64,000 nt of DNA from Paraburkholderia fynbosensis (GCF_902859935.1 NZ_CADIKI010000025.1:80332-144331); one strand, 5' to 3'; counted from the stretch's first letter, positions 40,089 to 49,684 are shown. Numbers and translations: made by a program. Notes: a model not told the origin generated them from the sequence alone.

Positions 40089-41399
40089 TCAGTGTTGCTG
40101 CGATTTGCGGTACGCCATGACGCCGGCTACCGTATAGAAGCTGCCGAAAACCACGATTCTATCATTCTCTGACGCTCGTTTTAGCGCGTCTTGGAAAGCC
40201 TCGGCGGGCGACGCGTAGCGCGTCACGCTGCTGTCGGCGCCCGCGCCCGCACCCTGCTCGCGCAAGGCCGTTTCGAGATCTTCCGCCGACGCCGCCCGCG
40301 GGGTCGGCAGATCGGTCACGCACCAATGGTCGACCTCGCCTTTCAGGTGACTCAGGATGCCGGCAATGTCCTTGTCGCGCATCGCGCCGAACACCGCGTA
40401 GGTGTACGGAAAAAAGCCCATGTTGCCGAGGTTTTGCGCCAGCACGGCGGCTGCATGCGGATTGTGACCGACGTCCAGCACGATGGCCGGTTTGCCGGGC
40501 AGCACCTGGAAACGTCCCGGCAGTTCCACGTTGGCAAGACCGAGCCGGATGTCCTGCGCCGACACCGGCAGACGGTCGCGTAGCGCTTCGAGAGCAGCCA
40601 GCGCCGCCGACGTGTTGATCAGCTGGTTCGCCCCGCGCAGCGCCGGATAGGCGAGCGCCGAACGCCGCATGCTCGGGCCGACATAGCTCCACTGCTGGCG
40701 CTCGCTGCCCGCCTGGCCTTCGTAGCGGAAATCGCGGCCGAAGAGCCACAGTTCGGCGCCAATCTTCTCAGCGTGATCGATCAGCGATTGCGGCGGTACC
40801 GGGTCCGCGCAGATTGCCGGCTTGCCTGAGCGGAAAATGCCGGCCTTTTCAAGCGCGATCTTCTCGCGCGTGTCGCCGAGATAATCCGTGTGATCGATAT
40901 CGATGCTCGTGATGATCGCGCAGTCTGTATCGAGGATATTGACCGCGTCGAGGCGGCCGCCCAGACCAACTTCGAAAATCACCGCGTCCAGCCCGCGCGA
41001 AGCGAACAGGCTCATGATGGCAAGCGTCGTAAATTCGAAGTACGTCAGAGAGACCGGCTCGGCGAGGCTCATACGCGCGGCTTCGACGGCTTCGAAGTGC
41101 GGGAGCAATTCCACGTCGCTAGCCATTGCGCCGTTCACCCTCGCCCGCTCGTTGAACGACAGCAGGTGCGGCGACGTGTGGCACCCCACCGTGAAACCGG
41201 CGCGCAGCAGAATGGATTCGAGGATCGCGCACGTCGACCCCTTGCCGTTCGTGCCACCGACCGTAATGACTGGACAGGCAAACGATAGCTGCATCGCGTC
41301 GCGTACCTGGGAGATGCGGCCCAAACCCATGTCGATGCCGACCGGATGCGCGGATTCAAGGTGCGTGAGCCACGCGTCGAGGGTGGGGAATGTGGTCAT
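40089..41399 (-). CDS. folC: Bifunctional folylpolyglutamate / dihydrofolate synthase
   Basis: A 436-residue Mur-ligase-like enzyme. The P-loop TVGGTNGKGSTCAI lies near residue 45, CHTSPHLLSFNERARVNG near 75, TYFEFTTLAIMSLF near 120, and SIDIDHTDYLGDTREKIALE with the conserved His/Asp near 170. It adds glutamate to dihydropteroate and to folates using ATP. It lies in the accD-folC-dedD-cvpA-purF order known from other proteobacteria. The gap to accD is 273 bp and carries a stem-loop. Confidence 0.95.
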   Translation of the reverse strand: MTTFPTLDAWLTHLESAHPVGIDMGLGRISQVRDAMQLSFACPVITVGGTNGKGSTCAILESILLRAGFTVGCHTSPHLLSFNERARVNGAMASDVELLPHFEAVEAARMSLAEPVSLTYFEFTTLAIMSLFASRGLDAVIFEVGLGGRLDAVNILDTDCAIITSIDIDHTDYLGDTREKIALEKAGIFRSGKPAICADPVPPQSLIDHAEKIGAELWLFGRDFRYEGQAGSERQQWSYVGPSMRRSALAYPALRGANQLINTSAALAALEALRDRLPVSAQDIRLGLANVELPGRFQVLPGKPAIVLDVGHNPHAAAVLAQNLGNMGFFPYTYAVFGAMRDKDIAGILSHLKGEVDHWCVTDLPTPRAASAEDLETALREQGAGAGADSSVTRYASPAEAFQDALKRASENDRIVVFGSFYTVAGVMAYRKSQQH

Positions 41400-41554
41400 C
41401 GAATGAATCTGTTAGGCAGTGATACGAATGGCGCGGGTTTGCGGCTGCGGCCGTCAAAGCGTAGCGTGCCGGGCGCTTTATGCGCAGAAAACCGGCTAGA
41501 ACAACCACAGCAACCGTCGCTGCGCTGCGAGACCGTAATTATCCCGGAAATGAC

Positions 41555-41593
41555 AGCGCGCCGCTTGATGACTCACGCGGCGCGCTATTTTTT
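41555..41593 (+). terminator. Terminator pointing rightward inside the folC-accD gap
   Basis: AGCGCGCCGC (41555-41564), a 12-base loop, GCGGCGCGCT (41577-41586), then A and six Ts. The T-run is on the + strand, yet both neighbouring genes are on the minus strand. It may serve accD poorly in the reverse direction, or end an unseen + strand RNA. Confidence 0.6.
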
Positions 41594-41672
41594 GACTGCT
41601 TTGTCAGCCGCGCACGGTGCGTTTCGCACAATAGCGCGGGCAGTCGGCCGTTCTACTTCGTGCGGCCTTTGC

Positions 41673-42545
41673 TTAAGCGACCGCGTCCGCCGGCTGGTGG
41701 CTCAACAGCGCCAACAATTGCGCGATCTCTTCGCGCAGCTTGCGGCGATCGACGATCATGTCGACCGCGCCCTTCGTCAGCAGGAACTCGGCGCGCTGAA
41801 AGCCTTCCGGCAGCTTCTCACGCACCGTTTGCTCAATCACGCGCGGGCCGGCAAAGCCGATCAGCGCCTTCGGCTCGGCAATCACGACGTCGCCGAGAAA
41901 CGCAAAACTCGCCGACACGCCGCCCATGGTCGGGTCGGTCAGCACGGAGATGAACGGCAGCTTGGCTTCGGCGAGCTTGGTCAGCATGGCCGTGGTCTTG
42001 GCCATCTGCATCAGCGACAACAAGCTTTCCTGCATCCGCGCGCCGCCCGAAGCGGTGAAGCAGATGAACGGCACTTTCTGTTCGAGCGCGTTCTGCGCGC
42101 CGCGCGCAAAGCGCTCGCCGACCACCGACCCCATCGAGCCGCCCATGAAGGAAAACTCGAAGCAGGCAACCACCACCGGCAGCGTATGGATCGCGCCGCC
42201 CATGACGACCATTGCATCGGTTTCGTCGGTGTCGTCCATCGCCTCTTTCAGGCGCTCCGGGTACTTGCGGCTGTCCTTGAACTTCAGTGCATCGACCGGG
42301 ACGATTTCCTGGCCGATTTCGTAGCGGCCTTCAGCATCGAGCAGACCGTCGAGCCGCTCACGCGCGCCAATGCGCATGTGATGGTCGCACTTCGGGCAAA
42401 CGTGCAGATTGGCCTCGACGTCGTTGCGGTACAGCACGGCTTCGCACGATGGGCACTTGATCCACAGGCCTTCCGGAATGCCCTTGCGGTTCTTCGGGTC
42501 GGTTTGCTTGATTTTCGGCGGCAGCAGCTTATCGAGCCAGCTCAT
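41673..42545 (-). CDS. accD: Acetyl-CoA carboxylase carboxyltransferase subunit beta
   Basis: A 290-residue subunit. The N-terminal zinc ribbon has KCPSCEAVLY and HVCPKCDHHM (two CxxC pairs, residues about 34-56). The carboxyltransferase domain follows, with FEFSFMGGSMGSVVGERF, FTASGGARMQESLLSLMQM and TDPTMGGVSASFAFLGD. With AccA it transfers carboxyl from biotin to acetyl-CoA to make malonyl-CoA. It sits between trpA and folC, the usual arrangement in betaproteobacteria. Confidence 0.97.
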   Translation of the reverse strand: MSWLDKLLPPKIKQTDPKNRKGIPEGLWIKCPSCEAVLYRNDVEANLHVCPKCDHHMRIGARERLDGLLDAEGRYEIGQEIVPVDALKFKDSRKYPERLKEAMDDTDETDAMVVMGGAIHTLPVVVACFEFSFMGGSMGSVVGERFARGAQNALEQKVPFICFTASGGARMQESLLSLMQMAKTTAMLTKLAEAKLPFISVLTDPTMGGVSASFAFLGDVVIAEPKALIGFAGPRVIEQTVREKLPEGFQRAEFLLTKGAVDMIVDRRKLREEIAQLLALLSHQPADAVA

Positions 42546-42622
42546 ATTGAATCCTTCTGGGTCAGCGGTTGCGCAAACGGCGGGACGAACCCGCCGCTCA
42601 CACTACGCGACAAAAATAACTG

Positions 42623-43435
42623 TTATCGGGCGGTCGCGACGCTATCGAGCGCCTCGCGCACTTCAGCGATGAAACGCGTGAGCGTTTCGGCAGCGGTGTC
42701 GGGTGCTGCCTGTTCGAGCAATTGGACGATACGGCTGCCGATCACCACGGCATCGGACACCTCGGCCACCGAGCGCGCCGTTTGCGCGTCACGGATACCG
42801 AAGCCGACGCCCACCGGCAGGGGCACGCGCGACTTGATGGCCGGGATTTTACTCGCGATGCTGGAAACGTCCAGATTTGCTGCTCCGGTCACCCCTTTCA
42901 GCGACACATAGTAGACGTAGCCGCTCGCAATCTTGCCGACTTCTGCAATGCGCTCGTCCGTTGAGGTCGGCGCCAGCAGGAAGATCGGATCGATCCCGGC
43001 AGATCGCATCTGTCCGGCGAAGTTAGCACACTCTTCGGGCGGATAGTCGACAACCAGCACCCCGTCGACACCGGCTTCGTTTGCTGCCTTGGCGAAGGCT
43101 TCCGTGCCCATGCGCTCGATCGGGTTGGCGTAGCCCATCAGCACCACCGGCGTTTTGTCATCCGTTTCGCGGAAGCGCTTGACGTCGGCAAGCACGCGGC
43201 GCAGCGACACGCCATGCGCCAATGCACGCTCGGACGACTGCTGGATCACCGGGCCGTCGGCCATCGGATCGGAAAACGGCACACCGAGTTCGATCACATC
43301 GGCGCCGCCGGCGGCGAGCGCGTGCATAAATTCGACCGTCCGCTTCGGGTCGGGATCGCCGGCCGTCATGAACGGAATCAGGCCTTTCTTACCTTGGGCG
43401 GACAGCGCGGCAAAGGTGTTCTTGATACGGGACAT
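42623..43435 (-). CDS. trpA: Tryptophan synthase alpha chain
   Basis: A 270-residue TIM-barrel subunit that cleaves indole-3-glycerol phosphate and passes indole to TrpB. Catalytic Glu lies in ADVIELGVPFSDPMADGPVIQ and Asp in DGVLVVDYPPEE; the phosphate-binding loop is VGVGFGIRDAQTA. It is separated from trpB by a DNA methyltransferase gene, an insertion into the usual trpBA pair. Confidence 0.97.
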   Translation of the reverse strand: MSRIKNTFAALSAQGKKGLIPFMTAGDPDPKRTVEFMHALAAGGADVIELGVPFSDPMADGPVIQQSSERALAHGVSLRRVLADVKRFRETDDKTPVVLMGYANPIERMGTEAFAKAANEAGVDGVLVVDYPPEECANFAGQMRSAGIDPIFLLAPTSTDERIAEVGKIASGYVYYVSLKGVTGAANLDVSSIASKIPAIKSRVPLPVGVGFGIRDAQTARSVAEVSDAVVIGSRIVQLLEQAAPDTAAETLTRFIAEVREALDSVATAR

Positions 43436-43480
43436 GGAAATATTCTCGGATTGGGCTACTGCGCGCGCATCGCGCGCGGC

Positions 43481-44395
43481 TCATTGAACTTCGGTCTGCC
43501 GCTGCGTTCTGGCTTTGGCCTTGGCCTGGCGAGACACGGGCGGCGAGGCGGCGGCGCTCACGCGCTCGCGCGCTATCGCGCAGTAACTTTCATTGATCTC
43601 ATAGCCGACGAATTCGCGCTGCTGACGGGTGCAAGCGACTGCGGTGGTGCCGCTGCCCATGAACGGGTCGAGCACACGGCCGCCCTTAGGACAACTGGCC
43701 AGCACCATCCGCTCGACAATTTCCAGCGGTTTCTGGGTCGGGTGCGCGACGCGTTCGGCGTGCTGCCGATGCAGACGCGATACCGACCAGACATCCTTTG
43801 GGTTATAGCCAAGCTCCAACCACTTACTGCCCTCGAACAACTTACGCGAACGCGCCTTCTTCGTGACTGCATCGTACGGGATGCGGACGGGGTCGAGATC
43901 GAAGAAATAATCCTTCGATACCGCGAAAAAACCGATGTTGTCATGTACCGACGTAAACCTGCGCACAGTACCGCCCATGCTCGGTACACGCCGGTCCCAG
44001 ATGATTTCGTTGATCATCGTGAGTTTGGTCTTCAGAAAGCTGAAGATTTCCGGCGAATACTGCCATGTACAGAATATGTACAGCGAACCCGAGGGCTTGA
44101 GCTTGGGGATGGCGAGCTCGAGCCAGCCACGCGTCCAGGCGAGAAATTCCTCGCCCGTGCGCATGTCAGAGTCGTTGCCGTAATCCTTGCCCAGTCCATA
44201 AGGCGGATCGCATACGATCAGGTCGATCGACGCGTCAGGAATATTCGCCACATCGGTCAGAAAATCGCGATTCAAGAGCTGAATGCCGGCGGGTACCTGC
44301 GCCAGAAGTGGTGCAGGCACCGCGACCGCCGATACTTCGGCGATCGGATCCACTGTTTCAATCGCCGGCTGCGGCTCATCGAACTCGTCGCGCAT
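43481..44395 (-). CDS. Orphan DNA methyltransferase (beta-class N6/N4)
   Basis: A 304-residue amino-methyltransferase. The catalytic motif DLIVCDPPYGLGKDY lies near residue 52 and the SAM-binding motif RVLDPFMGSGTTAVA near residue 250. Catalytic motif first and SAM motif last is the order of the beta class (CcrM-like), with the target-recognition region between. No restriction endonuclease gene is nearby. It is inserted in the trp cluster between trpB and trpA. The ATG at 44395 lies 12 bases after the trpB stop; a GTG two codons earlier is an alternative. The target sequence cannot be read from the protein. Confidence 0.9.
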   Translation of the reverse strand: MRDEFDEPQPAIETVDPIAEVSAVAVPAPLLAQVPAGIQLLNRDFLTDVANIPDASIDLIVCDPPYGLGKDYGNDSDMRTGEEFLAWTRGWLELAIPKLKPSGSLYIFCTWQYSPEIFSFLKTKLTMINEIIWDRRVPSMGGTVRRFTSVHDNIGFFAVSKDYFFDLDPVRIPYDAVTKKARSRKLFEGSKWLELGYNPKDVWSVSRLHRQHAERVAHPTQKPLEIVERMVLASCPKGGRVLDPFMGSGTTAVACTRQQREFVGYEINESYCAIARERVSAAASPPVSRQAKAKARTQRQTEVQ

Positions 44396-44406
44396 CGTCA
44401 CGGCGC

Positions 44407-45600
44407 TCAGAACTGAATGCCCGATCGCTCGGCGACCGTGTGCATGTCCTTGTCGCCGCGCCCCGACAGGTTGACCAGGAGGATCTTGTCCTTCGGCAGA
44501 GTCGGCGCGAGCTTGGCGGCATACGCCAGCGCGTGGCTGGATTCCAGCGCTGGAATAATGCCTTCGATGCGGCAGCAATCGTGGAATGCCTTGAGCGCCT
44601 CTTCGTCGGTGATGCCAACATATTGCGCGCGATTGCTGTCTTTGAGCCACGCATGCTCGGGACCGACGCCCGGATAGTCCAAGCCCGCCGACACCGAATG
44701 CGTCTCGATAATCTGGCCGTTTTCGTCCTGAAGCAGGTAGGTGCGGTTGCCGTGCAGAACGCCCGGGCTACCGCCGATCAGCGACGCGGCGTGACGCCCA
44801 GTGTCGAGGCCGTCTCCGGCGGCTTCGACACCGATCAATTGCACCGAAGCATCTTCGATATACGCGTAAAAAATGCCCATGGCGTTCGAACCGCCGCCAA
44901 CGCACGCAATTACGGCATCCGGCTGCCGACCGGTTAGCTCCGGCATCTGCACCTTGCATTCATCGCCGATGACCCGCTGGAAGTCGCGCACCATCATCGG
45001 ATATGGATGCGGCCCGGCCACGGTGCCGATAATGTAGAACGTACTTTCGACGTTCGTCACCCAATCGCGCATGGCTTCGTTCAATGCGTCTTTCAGCGTG
45101 CGCGAGCCCGATTCGACCGGCACCACGCTCGCGCCGAGCAGCTTCATGCGATAGACGTTGGCCGCCTGACGGCGCACGTCTTCGGCGCCCATGTAGACGA
45201 CACATTCCATGCCGAAGCGCGCCGCGATGGTTGCGGTGGCCACGCCGTGCTGGCCGGCACCCGTTTCCGCGATCACGCGTGGTTTGCCCATTCGCTTGGC
45301 CAGCAACGCTTGGCCGATCACGTTGTTGATCTTATGCGCACCGGTGTGATTCAGATCTTCGCGCTTGAGGAAGACCTGCGCGCCGCCGAGCAGTTCGCTC
45401 CAGCGCTGAGCGTGATAAATCGGCGACGGTCGGCCGACGAAGTGTTTCAATTCGCGCTCGTATTCGGCGACGAAGTCGGGATCTTTCTGGAATTTCTCGT
45501 ACGCTTCACGCAGCTCATCGAGTGCGTGGACCAGCGTTTCGGCGACGAACACACCGCCAAATTGGCCGAAATGGCCTCTTTCGTCAGGCAAGTTATACAT
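44407..45600 (-). CDS. trpB: Tryptophan synthase beta chain
   Basis: A 397-residue PLP enzyme joining indole and serine. The PLP lysine is in NHTGAHKINNVIGQALLA near residue 85; the phosphate-binding loop is ACVGGGSNAMGIF near residue 230; ETGAGQHGVATA carries the catalytic Glu region. I chose the ATG at 45600, giving MYNLPDERGHFGQFGG; a GTG at 45609 is three codons upstream. It follows trpF after about 60 bp. Confidence 0.97.
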   Translation of the reverse strand: MYNLPDERGHFGQFGGVFVAETLVHALDELREAYEKFQKDPDFVAEYERELKHFVGRPSPIYHAQRWSELLGGAQVFLKREDLNHTGAHKINNVIGQALLAKRMGKPRVIAETGAGQHGVATATIAARFGMECVVYMGAEDVRRQAANVYRMKLLGASVVPVESGSRTLKDALNEAMRDWVTNVESTFYIIGTVAGPHPYPMMVRDFQRVIGDECKVQMPELTGRQPDAVIACVGGGSNAMGIFYAYIEDASVQLIGVEAAGDGLDTGRHAASLIGGSPGVLHGNRTYLLQDENGQIIETHSVSAGLDYPGVGPEHAWLKDSNRAQYVGITDEEALKAFHDCCRIEGIIPALESSHALAYAAKLAPTLPKDKILLVNLSGRGDKDMHTVAERSGIQF

Positions 45601-45660
45601 GGTGATCACTCTTCTCAGTGTGGCGCGCGGCTCCCAGGATAAGAGAACCGCTGGCCTGAA

Positions 45661-46386
45661 TCATTCGGCATCCGCTGCGCGCACCGCGCGTACGAATGCC
45701 GCCATCCGGGCGTGATCTTTCACGCCCTTGGCGCCCACAACCTCGATGCCGCTGGAGACATCGACTGCGTAGGGGCGCACGCGATGGATCGCATCACTGA
45801 CGTTTTGCGCGTTCAACCCACCACTCAAAACGGCCCGACGCCCGAGCTCTGCTGGAATAAGTGACCAATCGAAAACCTTCCCGCCGCCGCCGTAGCCCTC
45901 GACATGGGTGTCGAATAGAAGACCACTGGCCGCTGAATAATTGAGAGCCGATTTTACCAAATCGGCCGGCTGAGTATCCGCCGCAACACGCAACGCGCGC
46001 AACCAAGGCAAACCCGCAACGCTGGCGAGCGCTTCGCACTGTTCCGCGGTCTCATCGCCGTGAAACTGCAGCAACGTGAGTCCGACGTTGCTCACCACTT
46101 CGCGAACCCAATCCGGCGTAGCGTTGACGAACAGCCCGACCACGGACACGAACGGCGGCACATCGTGCACCAGTTCGACCGCCTGTGCGACGCTCACTGA
46201 GCGCGGGCTTGGCGGGTAGAACACGAGACCGATGGCGTCGGCGCCGAGGTCGATCGCCTGGGCGACGTCCTCCGGTTTCGACAACCCACACAGTTTGACG
46301 CGCGTGCGATGCGGCACGCTGTGCTGTTGCACGACGGCGCCTGCATTGGCGTCGGCGGGGTTCGGCAGATTTTCGCTGACTTTCAT
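45661..46386 (-). CDS. trpF: Phosphoribosylanthranilate isomerase
   Basis: A 241-residue TIM-barrel enzyme of the tryptophan pathway. The catalytic Cys is in RVKLCGLSKPEDV near residue 31 and the catalytic Asp region in GLLFDTHVEGYGG; the phosphate-binding end is VLSGGLNAQNV and AVDVSSGIE. About 25 extra residues precede the usual start. The ATG at 46386 overlaps the truA stop as ATGA, which favours it over an in-frame ATG at 46407. Confidence 0.95.
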   Translation of the reverse strand: MKVSENLPNPADANAGAVVQQHSVPHRTRVKLCGLSKPEDVAQAIDLGADAIGLVFYPPSPRSVSVAQAVELVHDVPPFVSVVGLFVNATPDWVREVVSNVGLTLLQFHGDETAEQCEALASVAGLPWLRALRVAADTQPADLVKSALNYSAASGLLFDTHVEGYGGGGKVFDWSLIPAELGRRAVLSGGLNAQNVSDAIHRVRPYAVDVSSGIEVVGAKGVKDHARMAAFVRAVRAADAE

Positions 46387-47195
46387 GTTTCCGGTTGCTC
46401 GGTCCATACGGTACTCCAGGGCGCGCTGCCCGTTTGCGGAGCGGGCACGGCGAATCGCTCAGGATAGCTCACTTGCGCCAGGTACAAGCCGTCTGGCATG
46501 AAAGTCGGTGCGGCGCAATCGCGCCTGCGGCTAGCGAGCACTTCGATCATCCATTCGGGCGCGCGTCGGCGGCGGCCGATTTCGATCAGACAACCCATCA
46601 GGTTGCGCACCATGTGGTGCAGGAATGCATTCGCCCGAAAGCGGAAATGAACGAAGTTACCGTTCTGTCGAACGTCGATCTGATACAGATGCTTAACCGG
46701 CGTTTTCGCTTGGCATTGCGACGAGCGGAACGCCGAAAAGTCGTGCTCGCCGATCAGATGGGCCGCGCCGGTCCGCATTGCGTCGACATCGAGGGGCACA
46801 TGCACCCAGCCCGCTCGCGTCGCGAGCATCGGCGAACGCACCGGGCTCACGTAAAGGACGTAGTAATAGGTCCGCTCGAACGCTGAAAACCGCGCATGAA
46901 ACTCGTCGGGCATCTGCTTGGCCCACTGCACACCGATGGTCTTCGGCAGGAACGAGTTGGGGCCGCGAACCCACGAAATATCCAGACGGTCGAGTTCGGT
47001 GTCGAAATGCACGACTTGCCCGAGGCCATGCACACCGGCATCCGTGCGGCCCGCCACGACGGTATGCACGGGCACCTGCGCGAATTCGCGCAATGCCCGT
47101 TCGAGTTCGTTCTGCACCGTATTGCCGTGCGGTTGCGACTGCCAACCGCCGAATGCCGCGCCGTCGTACTGGACGCCTAATGCAATCCGCTTCAC
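46383..47195 (-). CDS. truA: tRNA pseudouridine(38-40) synthase
   Basis: A 270-residue enzyme that makes pseudouridine at positions 38-40 of tRNA anticodon arms. The catalytic Asp is in VVAGRTDAGVHGLGQVVHF near residue 52. Other TruA motifs are ERTYYYVLY and RANAFLHHMVRNLMGCLIEI. The GTG start at 47195 overlaps the fimV stop (GTGA). The fimV-truA-trpF order is common in related genomes. Confidence 0.96.
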   Translation of the reverse strand: MKRIALGVQYDGAAFGGWQSQPHGNTVQNELERALREFAQVPVHTVVAGRTDAGVHGLGQVVHFDTELDRLDISWVRGPNSFLPKTIGVQWAKQMPDEFHARFSAFERTYYYVLYVSPVRSPMLATRAGWVHVPLDVDAMRTGAAHLIGEHDFSAFRSSQCQAKTPVKHLYQIDVRQNGNFVHFRFRANAFLHHMVRNLMGCLIEIGRRRRAPEWMIEVLASRRRDCAAPTFMPDGLYLAQVSYPERFAVPAPQTGSAPWSTVWTEQPET

Positions 47196-49684
47196 GACAA
47201 CGGCGCCAGCGTCGAGAGCAGCGCGCGGGCCTCGGTGCGCGTAGCCGGATCGTTCGCTTCGATCACTTCGTTGATGAGCGAACGCGCGCCGGACAGATCG
47301 CCAAGTTCGATGTACTCGGAGGCCAGATCCAGCTTATTGCGGGCGATGCGGACGAGATCGGCCTGCGTGAATGCGGGCAACGGCTGCGCCGGGCTCGGCG
47401 GCAGTTCGAGGTCGAAGTCGAGCTTCAGCGCGCCGAACCCGGCCGCGCCGAGGCCCGCGACGGCCGCGTGGCCTGCTGTGCCGGCGGCGATTTCGTCGGC
47501 GATATGCGGGGCGTCGTCCAGATCGTCCGACGCGAGGGCTTGCTGCGCAGTCGTCTCGGGCGACGCGACCGGCTGCGTGCTCAGCGACGCGGGGCTCTGT
47601 ACGCTGTCGGCGGGTGTTTCAATGCGCGGCGGCAGCGGCATGTCGAGACCGCTGAACGCGTTGACGGCCTCGCGCGGGAATTCGGTAGGCGCGGCGGGCG
47701 CGGGCTGGGGAGCGCGCGCCGTTGTCTCGGGCAATGCGTCCGCCGACACGTCGGGGTAAGGCTGGCCGAACGGCGAAGTCGCGCGCGGCTCGATGTGTTG
47801 TTGCGTGAAATCGATCACGGGTGATGGAACGTTCAGATGATTCTGCGGCCCGGTGACCGGTTCTTGCGGTGTGGCCGGTGTATCGGAAGCCGGCTCGTCA
47901 TTCGGTTGCAGGCCGTGCGCGGATTCCTCCGCAGGCAGGGCTTCATCGTCGACCGGTTCCAGTGACGTCAGCGGCAGGGCTTCGGCGCCGAGGTCCGCGG
48001 CTGCGGCGAGGCTCGCTGCCGTGGTTGCAGTGGCCGAGCTTTCCTGCGCCGCGGCGGGCGGCAGAGGTTCGGCTGTCAAGCCGGTCCCGGCGCGTGCAGG
48101 GGTGTCCGTGGCCGGGTGTGACAGATCGAAGGATGTGGGCGATGCGGTTTGTTCTTGCCCGACAGGTTCTGACGGCGGGGAGTCTTGTACGGCGGGTTTT
48201 GTAATGGATTCTTGAATGAGGGGATTGTGTTCGGCTGCGGCTCGGTCGGCCGTTGCTTGTTGTTCTGCTGCTGCCGCTTGTTCTGCTGTTTGTTGTTCCG
48301 CTGCTGCTGCGCGTTCTGCCGCCGCGCGTTCTGATTCGGCGCGTTCGGCTACTGCGCGTTCTGTCGCCGTACGTTCAGCTGCTGCCTTGTCAACTGCTGC
48401 CTGTTCCGACGCAGCACGTTCCGCTGCTGCACGTTCAGCTACCGCCAATGCCGCAGCTTGCCGCGCAGCGTCACCATCGTCCGCGCCCGACACTTCGCCC
48501 TTCCGGGGCTGCCCGCGAACCGCATCGCCATCCTGTGGGTCGCTTGCTCGCGCCGACATCGCCACTTCGCCGTCCGCCGAAGCCACGCCTTCGCGCTTAC
48601 GCCGACGCATGCGCAACGCCGCCAGCAGCACAACCAGTGCTGCGCCAACCGCCGCCGCGATGCTCAACTCCTTCTGTGACATCCCGCCACCGTTCGACGC
48701 GGGACCAACCGCCGCAGCGCCATGATCGGATGCCGCCGATGTGGCCGGCGACGCTCCGGCAACCGGCTTCGCAGCGCCCGCTGCCGCCGTTCCGCTGGTA
48801 GCGACCGGCGCACCGCCGATACCATGCTTCTGCAGCTCCATCAGCACGCGGTTCTTCAGCGCAAGCAATTGCTGCAGGCTGGAAACCTGCGCGCGCGGTT
48901 GCGACGCCGATTGCGCGGCGCCGGGCGCCGGAGCTATCCCGGTAGCCGGCGTCGGGGCGCTTTCGGTTGGCGCACTCGCTGGCGGCTGAATCGATCCAGA
49001 CCACTCATGCGCGTCGCTCGCCGGCGCTGCAGCCACCTGCGAGCCCGCAACTGCCGGCGCCGATGTATTAGCACCGCTCACAGCCGCGCTGCTCGACGCG
49101 GGCGAGCTTGCCTGCGCCACTGCACTGGCCGTCCCCGCGACCGCAGGCGCAGCCGACGCCGAAGCATGTGCCCCAGCACTTGCACCCGTCGCGCTTGCAG
49201 CCGTCGCATCGACCTGCGCGGCACCGCTCGCACCAACCGCCGCATTCGGCGCCGAAGCACCCACAGCCCATTGAGTCCCCGCCGACGACGCCGCCAAAGC
49301 CCCGGACGCGTCCAGCGCCGGCACGGTCAACACCGCTCCCACGCGCATCCGGCTCGGGTCATGCGCCATGAACGCACTCGGATTCGCATCGAACAACGCG
49401 CGCGATGCGCGCACGAGCGTTGCCCGGTCGTGCGACTGCGTGACGGCGATGGCCACGTCGTTCAACGACTGCCCTGGCCGCACCGTGTATTGACCACCGG
49501 CCGCATACGAAACCGACGCGGCGTCCGGCGCGCTCGCCGCATCGCCTGGCGCGGCAACTGCACTGCCCGCGCCCACGCCGGTCAGCACAAAAGCCAAAGC
49601 AGCAGCGGCCGCCGGACGGCTCGACAAACGGCCTTTATCCTGATGGCTGAACATAGCCCGAATGGACGAGAATCGAAGGTTCAT
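47192..49684 (-). CDS. fimV: FimV-family inner-membrane protein with LysM domain
   Basis: An 830-residue protein. It has a signal-like N-terminus (about residues 12-45), a LysM-type peptidoglycan-binding segment (about 65-120, with GQYTVRPGQSLNDVA), a long Ala/Ser-rich periplasmic region and a transmembrane helix at about 337-358 (LSIAAAVGAALVVLLAAL) followed by RMRRRKR. An acidic and Ala-rich cytoplasmic part then ends in a FimV C-terminal TPR-like motif (about 790-828, with ARNKLDLASEYIELGDLSGA). FimV homologues organise polar proteins and type IV pili or twitching. The start at 49684 has AGGAG five bases upstream. Confidence 0.88.
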   Translation of the reverse strand: MNLRFSSIRAMFSHQDKGRLSSRPAAAAALAFVLTGVGAGSAVAAPGDAASAPDAASVSYAAGGQYTVRPGQSLNDVAIAVTQSHDRATLVRASRALFDANPSAFMAHDPSRMRVGAVLTVPALDASGALAASSAGTQWAVGASAPNAAVGASGAAQVDATAASATGASAGAHASASAAPAVAGTASAVAQASSPASSSAAVSGANTSAPAVAGSQVAAAPASDAHEWSGSIQPPASAPTESAPTPATGIAPAPGAAQSASQPRAQVSSLQQLLALKNRVLMELQKHGIGGAPVATSGTAAAGAAKPVAGASPATSAASDHGAAAVGPASNGGGMSQKELSIAAAVGAALVVLLAALRMRRRKREGVASADGEVAMSARASDPQDGDAVRGQPRKGEVSGADDGDAARQAAALAVAERAAAERAASEQAAVDKAAAERTATERAVAERAESERAAAERAAAAEQQTAEQAAAAEQQATADRAAAEHNPLIQESITKPAVQDSPPSEPVGQEQTASPTSFDLSHPATDTPARAGTGLTAEPLPPAAAQESSATATTAASLAAAADLGAEALPLTSLEPVDDEALPAEESAHGLQPNDEPASDTPATPQEPVTGPQNHLNVPSPVIDFTQQHIEPRATSPFGQPYPDVSADALPETTARAPQPAPAAPTEFPREAVNAFSGLDMPLPPRIETPADSVQSPASLSTQPVASPETTAQQALASDDLDDAPHIADEIAAGTAGHAAVAGLGAAGFGALKLDFDLELPPSPAQPLPAFTQADLVRIARNKLDLASEYIELGDLSGARSLINEVIEANDPATRTEARALLSTLAPLS
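48229..48470 (-). repeat. Ala/Glu/Arg repeat region inside fimV
   Basis: A degenerate tandem repeat of five-to-seven-residue units (AERAAAERA, AERTATERA, AEQQTAEQA), about residues 405-485 of FimV, just after its membrane helix. It would form a long charged alpha-helix or coiled coil and is prone to length variation by slippage. Confidence 0.75.

Noticed and set aside
41346..42911. A 521-codon + strand open frame across folC, accD and trpA
   Set aside because: It is opposite to real genes and Arg/Ala/His-rich; a third-position GC artefact.
48216..48801. + strand frames (169 and 182 codons) opposite the fimV repeat
   Set aside because: Their Ala/Ser/Cys or Leu/Pro/Arg repeats merely mirror the AERAA repeats of fimV.
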